DNA of 64,000 nt from JBMDXB01 sp048594975 (GTDB taxonomy: Bacteria; Acidobacteriota; Vicinamibacteria; Vicinamibacterales; 2-12-FULL-66-21). The DNA is taken from positions 372,001 to 436,000 of the forward strand of contig JBMDXQ010000090.1 in assembly GCA_048594975.1 (NCBI GenBank), written 5' to 3'. Within the stretch, counting starts at the first letter, position 1. Every line of letters starts with the position of its first letter. The position numbers were made by a program, and so were the translations under genes. Below, in pieces: positions 19,565 through 28,460 of the stretch. The notes under the pieces are model-generated. The model saw only the letters and a list, made by a program, of their open reading frames with translations, searched no databases and had not been told where the DNA came from.

Positions 19565-20349
19565 AAGGCAGGGTGCGGGCCCAGGATGCAGGTCGTCCAG
19601 CAGCTCGACCGTCCAGCCCGGCCTCGCGAGTCGCGAACCCGGCCGCCGGTTTTCCGGCAGCCGCTCGGCGCATCGCGCCGCGCCGCCCTCGACGCACGTC
19701 AGGAATGTCGAAAGACGTAAAGGCGCTCCACCTCGCCCGGTACCGACCGTTCACTCGTTCGGGCGGATCCCAAGTGTAGACCGCAGGCCGCTCGGGCGGA
19801 TCCGCTGGTGCCCAGCCTGGTCCATTCAATGGGCTGGATTGGCGTGGCGGGGCGCAACCAATTCGCCGTATGTGAGCGCCGACTGCGCCGCAACAGCCGT
19901 CGTGATCCGGCCGCTTGAGGCGCTCTCCGCGAGTTGACCCCCCGGCACGATAATGGCATCCCACGCGCGCCGGACGGGCGCGGGACCCCACGTCAATGCA
20001 TCCCCAGGGCATCAACACGGGGTGCCCGACTTCACCCGCGCCGGTGGCGTTCGGCCGGAGCGGTAGTTACCTCGATGAGAAGCGTGGTCGTGTTCGGCAC
20101 TCCTGGCGCCGGCCACGTGAGCGATTGTTGACGATTCGGTCCGGCCAGGCGCACGTCGCCGGCCCGGGCCAGCACGGATGCGCGAAGCGACAGCCGCACG
20201 CGGCGGCGATCGTCCAGCAGCGACGGCCGCTGCCGATCGCGCGAGCGGATCGCTGAAGTGGCTCACTCAGGGATCGACGGCTAACGAATCGGACGGCGCG
20301 CGAACAGCGGTGCAGCGTTTTCGCCCGGCCTCCGATTGCAGGTTCGTTC
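19565..20349. other. 785-bp intergenic region
   Basis: It lies between the MFS gene and the DUF349 gene, which point away from each other, so it must carry both promoters. All frames give only Arg/Ala/Pro-rich nonsense. TCGGGCGGATCC occurs twice (about 19760 and 19792), about 32 bp apart. No hairpin-plus-T-tract, tRNA or recognisable riboswitch is visible. No TANNNT hexamer lies at leaderless distance before 20350. Confidence 0.5.
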
Positions 20350-23277
20350 ATGTCTTTCCTCGATCGATTCAAGCTCCAGCCCAGATGGAAGCATCCCGAC
20401 CCTGCGGTACGGGCAGCAGCGGTCGGCGACATGCCCGAGGACGCCGAGCACCTCAGCGTGCTGCGCGACCTGGCGCAGGACGATGAGGACGTCCGCGTCC
20501 GCCGCGGCGCCGCGGCCCGGCTGAGCGACGCGGCCGATCTGGTCCTGCTCGCGCGCGCCGAACGCGACGAGGATCACCGGCGCGAGCTGCAGGAACGGCT
20601 GGTCGAGCTCGCGAACACGCCAGCCGCGACCGATGCCGCCGCCGCCATCGCGCTCACCGGCCTCACCGACCAGAAGCAGCTCGCCGCCGTCGCCCGGACG
20701 TCGCCGCATGAGAACGTCCGCACCGCGGCGCTCGGCCAGATTCACGACACGCGAGTCTTGAGCGGCGTTGCCCGCGGCGCGGCGCACCCCGATACGGCGC
20801 TCGACGCGGCGAGCCGCATCGCCGAGGTCGCCGAGCTCGTGAACGTCGCCACCAAGACGGAGCACAAGGATGCGGGAATCGCCGCGCTGGAGAAGGCCGC
20901 GGACGCTGATCCGGCCGGCGCGAGGGAGATGCTGGACGGTGTCGCCGCCAGGGCAAAGAACAAGTCGGTAGCGAAACGAGCGCGAACGATGTTGCAGACG
21001 ATCCTCGATGCGGAAGTGGCGCAGCGGGCTGCGCTCGAACAGTGGCAGCAGCGCGCGGCGGCGGCGATCGCACGGCTGGAGGCAATCGCCTCCGCGCCAT
21101 CGCGGCCGTCGGCGCGCGCCGCCCGGGGTGACGCGGAAGCGGGCGGGCGCGAGCTGTCCGCCGGCGGCTTCGAGCTCAACGCCGATACCGCGGCGCGCTA
21201 TGCCGCGCTGGTCGAGGCGGCGCAGCAGGCGATCGCGCAACACGAGCGCGAAGCACGCGAGCGGCGGGCCGAGGCGGAACGCCTCGAGGCCCTGCACGCC
21301 AGCCGGCTGGCCATCTGCGAGCGGCTCGAGGCCGCGTCGGACGCAGACGCCGCAACCGTACTCGAGGTCGCGCGGGCCGAGTGGGAAGGGCTGCCGCCGG
21401 TCGCAGAAGGAGAATCCGACTACGAGCCGATCCGCCAGCGGTTCGAGGAGGCCTGCCGCCGCGCCCGCGAGCGTTGCGAGACGCGGCAGGAGCGGCAACG
21501 CATCAGCGCCCGCCTCGACGAGCTCGCGCAGGACGCCCAGCGCATGGCCAGCGCCGAAGAGGTCTCCGACGCCGCCTGGCAGCAGATCACCAGCGAGTGG
21601 GCAAGCGTGTCCTCGCGCCTGGAGACCGCCGACCCCTCGGTGATGGAACGCTTCTCCGAGGCGCAGGCGCGGGTGCAGCAGCGCGCCGACGAGCGCAAGG
21701 CCGCGGCCGAGAAGGCGTTGCGGCAGCAGGTCCAGCGCACGGAACAGCTGATCGAGCGCGCACAGAAGCGCGCCGTGGCCGAGGACCTGAGTCTGCGCGA
21801 GGCCGACCGGCTCGCCCGCGACCTGCGCGCCGCGGGAGAGGCGCCTCCGTTGCTTCCCGAGCGGGAACGGCACGCGCTCGTCGAGCGGCTCAAGGCGGCG
21901 CAGGGTCTCGTCGCGCCGCGGCTGCACGAGCTGCGCGAGATGGACGAGTGGAAGCGGTTCGCCAACGCCGCCGTGCAGGAGGAGCTCATCGCTCGCACCG
22001 AGGCACTGATGGCGCAGTACGGCTTCGACAAGCCGGAGCCGATCAAGCCGGAGGACCTCGAGCAGGCGGCGCGCCAGCTGCACGAGATCCAGGAGCGCTG
22101 GAAGCAGGCCGCCGAAGCCCCGCGCGCCCAGGCGCAGGCCCTGTGGCACCGCTATCGCCAGGCCGCCGATCCGATCCAGGCGCGGGTGCGCGAGTTCTTC
22201 GCGCAGCGCGCCGAAGAGCGCAAGGTCAACTTCGAACGCAAGCTCGCGCTGATCGAGCGCGCCGAGCAGCTCGCCGAGTCCACCGACTGGATCAAGACCG
22301 CCGAGGAGCTGAAGCGCCTGCAGGCGGAATGGCAGCAGATCGGCCCGGTGCCGCGACAGGAGATGCGCGCCACGTGGAAGCGGTTCCGCGAGGCCTGCGA
22401 CCGCTTCTTCAGCCGCCGCAACGCCGACCTGGCGCAGCGGAAGGAGACGTGGGCGGAGAACCTGGCGAAGAAGGAAGCACTCTGCGCCCGCGCCGAGGCG
22501 CTCGCCTCCTCCACCGACTGGGAACGCGCCGCTGCCGAGATCCGGCAGCTGCAGGCCGCGTGGAAGACGATCGGTCCGGTGCGCCGCAACAAGTCGGAGG
22601 CGATCTGGCAGCGATTCCGCGCCGCCTGCGACACGTTCTTCGATCGCTACAAGCGGCGCGACCAGATCGAGCTCGAAACCCGGCAGGCCGATCGCGAGGC
22701 GCTCGTCGCCGACCTCGAATCGCTGGTGCCGCCAGAGGGCGAGTCCCAGCCGACCGGCCGGGCCACGCTGCTCGAACAGGTGCGCGCGCTGCGCAGCCGT
22801 TGGAACCAGAGCACCCCGGTCGTGCGGCACGGAGCCGACCCGCTGAGCGGGCGGTTCGTCGCCGCGCTCGAACGTCTGCTGGCCGCCAACCCCGAACCGT
22901 TCCGCGGCACGGAGCTGGACGTCGAGGCCAACCGCCAGAAGATGGAGAAGCTGTGCCAGCGCGTCGAGGGGTTCCTCAACGACGGCGCCGGGCCGCCCCT
23001 GTCGTCGTCGCAGGCGCTCGCCGCGATGCTGCGCGAGGCGCTGGCCGCCAACACGATCGGCGGCCGCGCCGGCGAGGAATCGAAGTGGCGGGCGATGGCC
23101 GATGACGTGCGTCAGGCGCAGGCCTCGTGGAACCGCCTCGGCCCGGTGCCGGGCGGGGCGGGACAGCAGCTGGCCGATCGCTTCCATCGCGCCTGCTCGC
23201 GGTTCTTCGAGAACCTGCGCCGGCGCCTGCCTCCGCAGCAGCACCCACAGCGCGGGAAGCCCGTTGGAGCGAGGTAG
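20350..23277 (+). CDS. DUF349 repeat protein with an N-terminal HEAT-like part
   Basis: A 975-residue, charged, soluble protein without a signal peptide. Residues about 10-220 look like HEAT/armadillo repeats (PAVRAAAVGDM, DVRVRRGAAARL, NVRTAALGQI). The rest is long alpha-helix and coiled coil containing several DUF349 units, each with a W-x-x-A...L..W...G pattern ending in F..ACD.FF. The clearest are STDWIKTAEELKRLQAEW, with REACDRFFSRR, and STDWERAAAEIRQLQAAW, with RAACDTFFDRY. DUF349 proteins are widespread but have no agreed function. It stands alone, with a convergent amidohydrolase downstream. Confidence 0.85.
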   Translation: MSFLDRFKLQPRWKHPDPAVRAAAVGDMPEDAEHLSVLRDLAQDDEDVRVRRGAAARLSDAADLVLLARAERDEDHRRELQERLVELANTPAATDAAAAIALTGLTDQKQLAAVARTSPHENVRTAALGQIHDTRVLSGVARGAAHPDTALDAASRIAEVAELVNVATKTEHKDAGIAALEKAADADPAGAREMLDGVAARAKNKSVAKRARTMLQTILDAEVAQRAALEQWQQRAAAAIARLEAIASAPSRPSARAARGDAEAGGRELSAGGFELNADTAARYAALVEAAQQAIAQHEREARERRAEAERLEALHASRLAICERLEAASDADAATVLEVARAEWEGLPPVAEGESDYEPIRQRFEEACRRARERCETRQERQRISARLDELAQDAQRMASAEEVSDAAWQQITSEWASVSSRLETADPSVMERFSEAQARVQQRADERKAAAEKALRQQVQRTEQLIERAQKRAVAEDLSLREADRLARDLRAAGEAPPLLPERERHALVERLKAAQGLVAPRLHELREMDEWKRFANAAVQEELIARTEALMAQYGFDKPEPIKPEDLEQAARQLHEIQERWKQAAEAPRAQAQALWHRYRQAADPIQARVREFFAQRAEERKVNFERKLALIERAEQLAESTDWIKTAEELKRLQAEWQQIGPVPRQEMRATWKRFREACDRFFSRRNADLAQRKETWAENLAKKEALCARAEALASSTDWERAAAEIRQLQAAWKTIGPVRRNKSEAIWQRFRAACDTFFDRYKRRDQIELETRQADREALVADLESLVPPEGESQPTGRATLLEQVRALRSRWNQSTPVVRHGADPLSGRFVAALERLLAANPEPFRGTELDVEANRQKMEKLCQRVEGFLNDGAGPPLSSSQALAAMLREALAANTIGGRAGEESKWRAMADDVRQAQASWNRLGPVPGGAGQQLADRFHRACSRFFENLRRRLPPQQHPQRGKPVGAR

Positions 23278-23291
23278 GCGAGCGACAGGGT

Positions 23292-23380
23292 CAGTGGTAA
23301 GTGGTAAGTGGTGACGCGGCGCGGCCCGCTCGCCCAGGCAGGGTGACGCCGACGAATCACTTACCACTTCACCATTCATT
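23292..23380. repeat. Inverted AGTGGTA-type repeat between convergent genes
   Basis: The left arm at 23292-23314 is made of AGTGGTA units (AGTGGTAAGTGGTAAGTGGT). The right arm at 23355-23380, read on the other strand, contains GTGAAGTGGTAAGTGATT and reaches into the stop codon of the amidohydrolase. About 40 GC-rich bases lie between. It could fold as a bidirectional terminator but lacks a T-tract. The tandem 7-bp unit suggests a mobile or expanding repeat. Confidence 0.6.
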
Positions 23381-25091
23381 CCTTCCGGTGACGGATCTTT
23401 CCCCCCACAATCGTATAGAGGACTTCCGTCTTCGGGATGTCCGCCTCGGTGATCGTCAGGATGTCCTGCGACAGCACGACCATGTCGGCGTACTTCCCGA
23501 TCTTCAACGACCCTTTCGAGGCTTCCTCGAACGCGGCGTAGGCGCCGCTCAGCGTGTACGACTTCAGCGCCTCGGCGCGGGACATGCGCTGGGCCGGGTA
23601 GAAGACGCTGCCGTCGGTGAGGCGGCGGCTGACCGTCGCGTAGTAGCTGGCAATCGGGCTCACGTCCTCGACCGGCGCGTCGGTGCCGTTGCTCACGACG
23701 GCGCCGGTCTTCATCAGCCGTTGCCACACGTAGGCGCCTTCCTCGGCGCGTTTCGCTCCGAGTCGCGCCGGCACGTACGGCGCGTCCGACGTGCAGTGGA
23801 CCCCCTGCATCGACGCGATGACCCCCAGCCGTCCGAAGCGCGGAATGTCCGCCGGGTGCAGGTGTTGCGCATGCTCGACCCGCCAGCGGAGGTCCTTTTT
23901 CGCGGGGTTCGCCTTGAACACCTCCTCGAACAGGTCGAGCGCTTCGCGGTTGGCGCGGTCGCCGATCGCGTGAACGCAGAGCTGGTAGCCGTGTTCGAGC
24001 GCGAGCCTGGCGGTCTCGCGGATGGTCGCCGGCGCCGTGGTGTTGAGGCCGGTGCTGTCCGGCTTGTCGGCGTACGGCTCGAGCAGCCACGCCCCGCGCG
24101 AGCCGAGCGCGCCGTCGATCGAATGCTTGATCGCGCGCACCGTCAGGTAGCCGTTCCCGTAGTCGATCATCCGGTACTTCGCCAGATCGGGCGCGAGGCG
24201 CTCGTTCGGCTGGCGCAGCATCACCCAGAGGCGCACGCCGAGCGCGCCCTCGTCGACCATCCGTTGCATGAGATCGACCGTTGCGAAGCTCGAGCCGGCA
24301 TCCTGGAAACTGGTCACGCCCTTGGAGAGAACCTCTTTGGCCGCCAGTTCCAGGACCGTGCGCGCCCGCGCGGCGTCCTCGTCCGGCGTCCGCGGCGGCT
24401 CCCCGGTCCCGACGCGCACCAGGCGCGACGCGGTCTCGCGAAAGACGCCGGTCGGCTCCCCCTTCGCGTCCCTCAGGATCTCGCCGCCTTCCGGGTTCGG
24501 CGTGGCCCGCGTGATCTTCGACAACTCCATCGCCTTCGCGTTGGCGAAGCTGGCATGGCCGCTCGCGTGCGTGAGGTAGACGGGGTTGTCCGGTGACATG
24601 GCGGTGAGCGCGTGGTGCGTGGGAAACCCTTCGACGCTCGGCTGCGGCGGAGCGGTCCATTTCTCCTGGTGCCAGCCGCGCCCGCGGATCCACTGTCCCG
24701 GTTTCGCGGTCTTCACCGCCTCGGCCACCATCTTCACAATCTCGTCCCAGCTCCGCGCGGTCATCAGCTTGAGCTGGAGCTCCGCTTCGCCGATGCCTGT
24801 GAAGTGGCCGTGCCCCTCGATGAACCCGGGGACGACGAGTTTCCCCTGGAGATCAATGACCTGCGTGGAAGGGCCGACGCGCCGCTTCATCGCCACCGAC
24901 GTGCCGAGGTCCACGATGCGGTCGCCGCGCACCGCGATCGCCTGTGCCTGGGGAAGCGCCGCTTCGACGGTGACGACTTTGCCGTTGGAGAGCACGAGGT
25001 CGGCCGGTTCCACTGTCGGCTGATGCGTAACCGCCGCGGTCAACATGCCGACGGTGCAGGCGAACGCCGTAAGGAGGGCGGTGCGCAGCAT
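23376..25091 (-). CDS. Secreted amidohydrolase (YtcJ-like)
   Basis: A 571-residue metal-dependent hydrolase of amidohydrolase family 3. A signal peptide covers about residues 1-22, followed by the small beta domain (ADLVLSNGKVVTVEA) and then the TIM barrel with the metal-binding HGHFTG (H94, H96). Further metal-site sequences are the VHAIGDRAN region and EHAQHLHPADIPRF. The C-terminus closes the beta domain with GKYADMVVLSQDILTI. The ATG at 25091 has AGAGG 8 nt upstream and starts the signal peptide; longer frames upstream do not. Substrates of this family are mostly unknown. Export suggests a scavenging role. Confidence 0.9.
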   Translation of the reverse strand: MLRTALLTAFACTVGMLTAAVTHQPTVEPADLVLSNGKVVTVEAALPQAQAIAVRGDRIVDLGTSVAMKRRVGPSTQVIDLQGKLVVPGFIEGHGHFTGIGEAELQLKLMTARSWDEIVKMVAEAVKTAKPGQWIRGRGWHQEKWTAPPQPSVEGFPTHHALTAMSPDNPVYLTHASGHASFANAKAMELSKITRATPNPEGGEILRDAKGEPTGVFRETASRLVRVGTGEPPRTPDEDAARARTVLELAAKEVLSKGVTSFQDAGSSFATVDLMQRMVDEGALGVRLWVMLRQPNERLAPDLAKYRMIDYGNGYLTVRAIKHSIDGALGSRGAWLLEPYADKPDSTGLNTTAPATIRETARLALEHGYQLCVHAIGDRANREALDLFEEVFKANPAKKDLRWRVEHAQHLHPADIPRFGRLGVIASMQGVHCTSDAPYVPARLGAKRAEEGAYVWQRLMKTGAVVSNGTDAPVEDVSPIASYYATVSRRLTDGSVFYPAQRMSRAEALKSYTLSGAYAAFEEASKGSLKIGKYADMVVLSQDILTITEADIPKTEVLYTIVGGKIRHRKE

Positions 25092-25237
25092 GTGAAAACC
25101 TCTGGGCGGCTCGACGATCGGGATCATCGGCATTCGGCACTCAGCCCTCGAGCGATTCGGCCATCGGCGTTTGCCCGCGCCCACTCACTCAATTGCCCAC
25201 TCGCTCACTGACCCGATCGACCCAGCCGGCAATTTAT

Positions 25238-25261
25238 ATCCCATCCCGCGAAGGATGGGAT
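25238..25261 (-). terminator. Hairpin downstream of the MFS gene, distal
   Basis: ATCCCATCC and GGATGGGAT form a perfect 9-bp stem with a 6-nt loop. On the minus strand the stem is followed by the AU-rich ATAAATT. It lies about 50 bp after the MFS stop and before the amidohydrolase on the same strand, so it fits a terminator between the two transcripts. Confidence 0.6.
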
Positions 25262-25289
25262 CTGAATCGGGGGTCCGGCGCTCTCGAGG

Positions 25290-25309
25290 CTTCCGGCTTC
25301 GGCCGGAAG
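25290..25309 (-). terminator. TTCG-tetraloop hairpin right after the MFS stop codon
   Basis: CTTCCGGC, a UUCG-type loop and GCCGGAAG form a perfect 8-bp hairpin that begins 1 nt after the stop at 25311. Such ultrastable hairpins protect 3' ends or help termination. There is no T-tract directly after it; the second hairpin 30 bp further on may complete the job. Confidence 0.6.
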
Positions 25310-25310
25310 A

Positions 25311-26474
25311 TCAGCCGGCGCCGCCGTCGTGCCTGTTCAGCAGCCGATCGACGACCAGGAAATACGGCAGCGCGAGCGCGGACAGGGCGGCGGCGACAGC
25401 GAACGCGTTGGCGTAGCCATACCGTTGAATCAGCCAGCCGATCGACGTCGAGCCGGTGCCGATGCCGGTATCGAAGGCGGCCAGGACCGCGCCGAACGCG
25501 GCGCCACGTCGCTCGGCCACGACGCCCCGCAGCACGTACCCCACATAAGCCGGGTAGGCGGCGCCGAAGCCGATCCCGAATACCACCGCGGACAGGATCA
25601 GCCACGTCCGCGTCCCGCTGACCGCAAGGCAGGCGAGGCCGAGCGTGATGATCGCCAGGCACGGGACGAACACGCGCTTGTAGCCCAGCCGGTCCCCGAG
25701 CCGCCCTGACAGCGGCCGGGTGACGAGGATCACCAGCGCGAGCGTCGTCAGGTAGATGCCCTTCGGCGTGACGCCGTTGGCGTCGGCGTAGAGGGCCGTG
25801 AAGCTCGTGATGCCGCCGTAGCCGAACGAGTACAGGAACAGCGCGCCCGACACGACGAGGACACGCCACTCGAGCAGGGCGCCTCTTGGTGGCGGCGTGT
25901 CCGCCGGCGACGCATGCGTCTCCTCGAGCATCCACGCGATGACGGTCATCACCAGGTTGAGCGCTGCCGCCGCCGCGCACAGCCACTGCCATCCAAACCT
26001 GTACAGCCAGAAGCCGACCGGCGGCGCGACCGCGATCGCGACGATGGTCGAGAGGCCCCAGTAGCCGATGCCCTCGGCGCGGCGGTGCTCGGGCAGCATG
26101 TTCGCCATGTAGGCCGCCGACGCGGACAGCAGGCCGGACCAGAAGACCCCGTGCACCAGCGCCAACGCGAGCATCACGCGGTAGTCCGCGATCAACCCGT
26201 AGGCGATCGAGAAGCACGAGATCGCGGCGCTGCTGACAATGAGGATGCGCCGTTGGCCGACGCGATCGGCGAAGGCGCCGGTCACCGGCGCGGAGAACGC
26301 GGACGAGTAGGTGAGGAACCCGAGGAACATCCCCGACGCGAACGTCGTCCCGCCGAGATCGAGGATGTGGAACGGTGCGGTCGGGAACAGCTGGAACGCG
26401 GAGAGGAACACCGTGAAGCTGTAGCCGCACATCAGGAAGAAGCGCGGCGTGAACAGCCGATCGGACGACGACAT
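25311..26474 (-). CDS. MFS transporter
   Basis: A 387-residue protein with about 12 membrane helices. GAFADRVGQRRILIV between helices 2 and 3 is motif A. The matching loop in the second half is SGRLGDRLGYKRVFV. It has no extra domains. TACACT ends 7 nt before the ATG on the minus strand, so the transcript is probably leaderless. The divergent gene at 26519 starts 44 bp away. The substrate cannot be named. Confidence 0.85.
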   Translation of the reverse strand: MSSSDRLFTPRFFLMCGYSFTVFLSAFQLFPTAPFHILDLGGTTFASGMFLGFLTYSSAFSAPVTGAFADRVGQRRILIVSSAAISCFSIAYGLIADYRVMLALALVHGVFWSGLLSASAAYMANMLPEHRRAEGIGYWGLSTIVAIAVAPPVGFWLYRFGWQWLCAAAAALNLVMTVIAWMLEETHASPADTPPPRGALLEWRVLVVSGALFLYSFGYGGITSFTALYADANGVTPKGIYLTTLALVILVTRPLSGRLGDRLGYKRVFVPCLAIITLGLACLAVSGTRTWLILSAVVFGIGFGAAYPAYVGYVLRGVVAERRGAAFGAVLAAFDTGIGTGSTSIGWLIQRYGYANAFAVAAALSALALPYFLVVDRLLNRHDGGAG

Positions 26475-26481
26475 CCGCGGG

Positions 26482-26511
26482 AGTGTACTATGCGGATGCT
26501 TCAGCTATGAT
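26482..26511. promoter_or_regulatory. Divergent leaderless promoters for 26474(-) and 26519(+)
   Basis: On the minus strand TACACT (26487-26482) ends 7 nt before ATG 26474. On the plus strand TATGAT (26506-26511) ends 7 nt before ATG 26519. The two start codons are 44 bp apart, so the upstream promoter halves of the two genes overlap completely. Confidence 0.65.
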
Positions 26512-26518
26512 CGAGCGC

Positions 26519-27052
26519 ATGGAGCGAGACTACAGTGCGTACCGGCCGTCGCGCATCTGGAAGCGGCTGGCGCCGGTGCAGCGGCTCGAGGCGGCGGAAC
26601 CGTTCTGGAACGACGAGCACTCGACGGAGCAGCAACTCCAGGCGGTTGCCGCGATCGCGTCGTTCCTGAAGTTCCGCGCCAAGTCAGTGCTCGCGCTGCC
26701 GGTGGAGAAACGCGCCCGCTACCTCGCGACGCTGCCGGACATGTCGGACACGATTGCCGCGCGGGCGCTCATCAACTACCATCTCGCCCGCCAGCGCCCG
26801 ATGCTGGTGGCGTTCCTCGACAGCCTGGGTATCGCCCACGAGGACGGATTGATCACCGACGAGAACCTCGCCAGGCCCGATACCGAGAAACTGCGGGCCG
26901 CCGCCGCCGAACTGGCGGGGAAGTTCCCGCCCGAGGACGTGTCGCTGTACTTCTCGACGCTCGTGTCGCAGGATCCGGACACGTGGGGCGACCTCGCCGA
27001 TTTCCCGCAAACCGGCTCTTCACAGGAGCACGAGCGAAAGGGAGCCATCTAA
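26519..27052 (+). CDS. Conserved-looking hypothetical protein
   Basis: A 177-residue soluble, mostly helical protein that I do not recognise. It opens with YSAYRPSRIWKRLAPVQRLE. A predicted helical core contains LKFRAKSVLALPVEKRARYL and SDTIAARALINYHLARQRPM, and the end is acidic and polar. The pattern resembles a small all-helical repeat (about two helix pairs) rather than an enzyme. Codon use matches its neighbours and the start has the same TATGAT plus 7 nt geometry as other genes here, so it is real. It stands alone, divergent from the MFS gene and convergent with the amine oxidase. Confidence 0.7.
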   Translation: MERDYSAYRPSRIWKRLAPVQRLEAAEPFWNDEHSTEQQLQAVAAIASFLKFRAKSVLALPVEKRARYLATLPDMSDTIAARALINYHLARQRPMLVAFLDSLGIAHEDGLITDENLARPDTEKLRAAAAELAGKFPPEDVSLYFSTLVSQDPDTWGDLADFPQTGSSQEHERKGAI

Positions 27053-27095
27053 GGGCTCCGGAAATCTTCCTCCGAGAAGAGCCCGAAGGCCCGAC

Positions 27096-28434
27096 TCAGG
27101 TGCGGACGAGCGCGCGTACCTCCAGCGCCGCGCGCTGGCCGCTCTCAACAGCACCGTTCATGTACCCCTGCCACCGCGTGCTCGTGTGCTCGCCGGCGAA
27201 CAGGATGCGCCCCGCGGGGCGCGCGAGCCATGGCTGGAGGTACGGATCGAAGGACGGGTCGAAATAGCCGTATCCGCCGCCGGTCCACGGATCGTCGTCC
27301 CACACGACCACGCGGCTCGCGAGGAGCCGCGACGGGCGGCCCAGCCACGCCAGCCGCCCGGCGACACCGTCCACCCCCTCCTGTGACACGATCTCGCGCA
27401 TCTCGCGCGAGGCGCGGCCGCCGGCGAGCAGGCTGAGCATCCCCGTCCGGCCCGGCTGGCCTTCGCTGGCGTCCCACAGCGCGCCGATCGGCAGGTCGGT
27501 CCCGAACGCGCGCGGCCGGCCGATGCGCCGCCAGAACGGCGTGGCGAACTGCAGGAGCACGCGCGTCGCCGCGCCGTACTTCAAAGTCGCAAAGGCACGC
27601 GCCTGCGGGTCGGCCAGCGGAGGCGAGAAGCGAACCGCCCGAAGCGCGGTCGCGGGAAGCGCCATCACACAGTAGTCGCCGGCAATCTCGCACAGCCGGC
27701 CGCGCTCCTCGAAGCTGACGCGCACGCCGGCCCCGCGGTGCCGCACGCGCCGTACGCATGACCGCAGCAGGACGCGGCCGCGCAGCCGCCTGGCGATCTC
27801 GGCGGGCAGGCGATCGTTTCCGCCCGGAATGCGGAACAGCTGGCTGTCGCCAGGCGTGTCCCCGGAGGCGAAGAGCTCGACGAGCGCTATCAGCGAGAGA
27901 TCCTCCGGGTCGGCCAGGAAGAAGTTGCGCAGCCCGCGGAGCCCGGCCTGCAGGTGCGCGTCGGCGCCCACGCGGCGCATCCAGTCGGGCAACCGACAGC
28001 CGTACCAGCCGCTGCCCGACCGCAGAGTCCCACCGTTCGCCGGCGCGGCGGTACTCGTCGACGTCGGCTGCGAGGCGCCGTCCGGCCTCGCGGAAAGCAC
28101 CGGGATCGTGGTGGATGCGACGTCGCCCGCGCCGGTCAGGCCCGTAGTAGCCGAACCCGCTGCGCAGGATGCGCACGGGTGGAAGCCCGAGCTCGTCGGC
28201 CAAGCGCCGTACAAGTGTCTGATCGGCTTCGATCAGATCGGCGCCGCCCTCCGCGTGCTGGCGGGACCGGAAGCCGTCGCGCACGGTGTGAACGCGGCCG
28301 CCCACGCGGTCGCGCGCCTCGAGGACGGTGACCCGCGCGCCGTCCGCCTCGAGGGTGCGTGCCGCCGCGAGGCCGGCAAGCCCGGCGCCCGCAACGATCA
28401 CGTGTACGCCGGCAAGCTCCGTGCGGGCAGCCAT
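27096..28434 (-). pseudogene. FAD-dependent amine oxidase with one frameshift
   Basis: From ATG 28434 the first frame gives the FAD-binding start VIVAGAGLAGLAAART and EARDRVGGRVHT. It stays open for about 145 codons, to RLVRLSV near 27995. There the homology jumps to another frame (PDWMRRVGADAHLQAG) and continues to the C-terminal FAD/substrate signature FAGEHTSTRWQGYMNGAVES and the stop at 27096. One indel therefore splits an otherwise complete flavin monoamine oxidase of about 445 residues. All the rest is well conserved, so a sequencing error or a very recent mutation is likely. The GTG/ATG choice at 28434 is supported by TATGCT 7 nt before it. Confidence 0.82.
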
Positions 28435-28441
28435 GCCCCGC

Positions 28442-28453
28442 AGCATACATAAT
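28442..28453. promoter_or_regulatory. Back-to-back -10 boxes of two divergent leaderless genes
   Basis: On the minus strand TATGCT (28447-28442) ends 7 nt before ATG 28434. On the plus strand CATAAT (28448-28453) ends 7 nt before ATG 28461. The hexamers abut without a gap, and the two start codons have 26 bp between them. Polymerase cannot open both at once. Confidence 0.7.
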
Positions 28454-28460
28454 GGCTGCC

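Noticed and set aside
20281..24693. A 1470-codon minus-strand frame across the DUF349 and amidohydrolase region
   Set aside because: Its sequence is repetitive Leu/Arg/Gly translation, antisense to the DUF349 gene and out of frame with the amidohydrolase.
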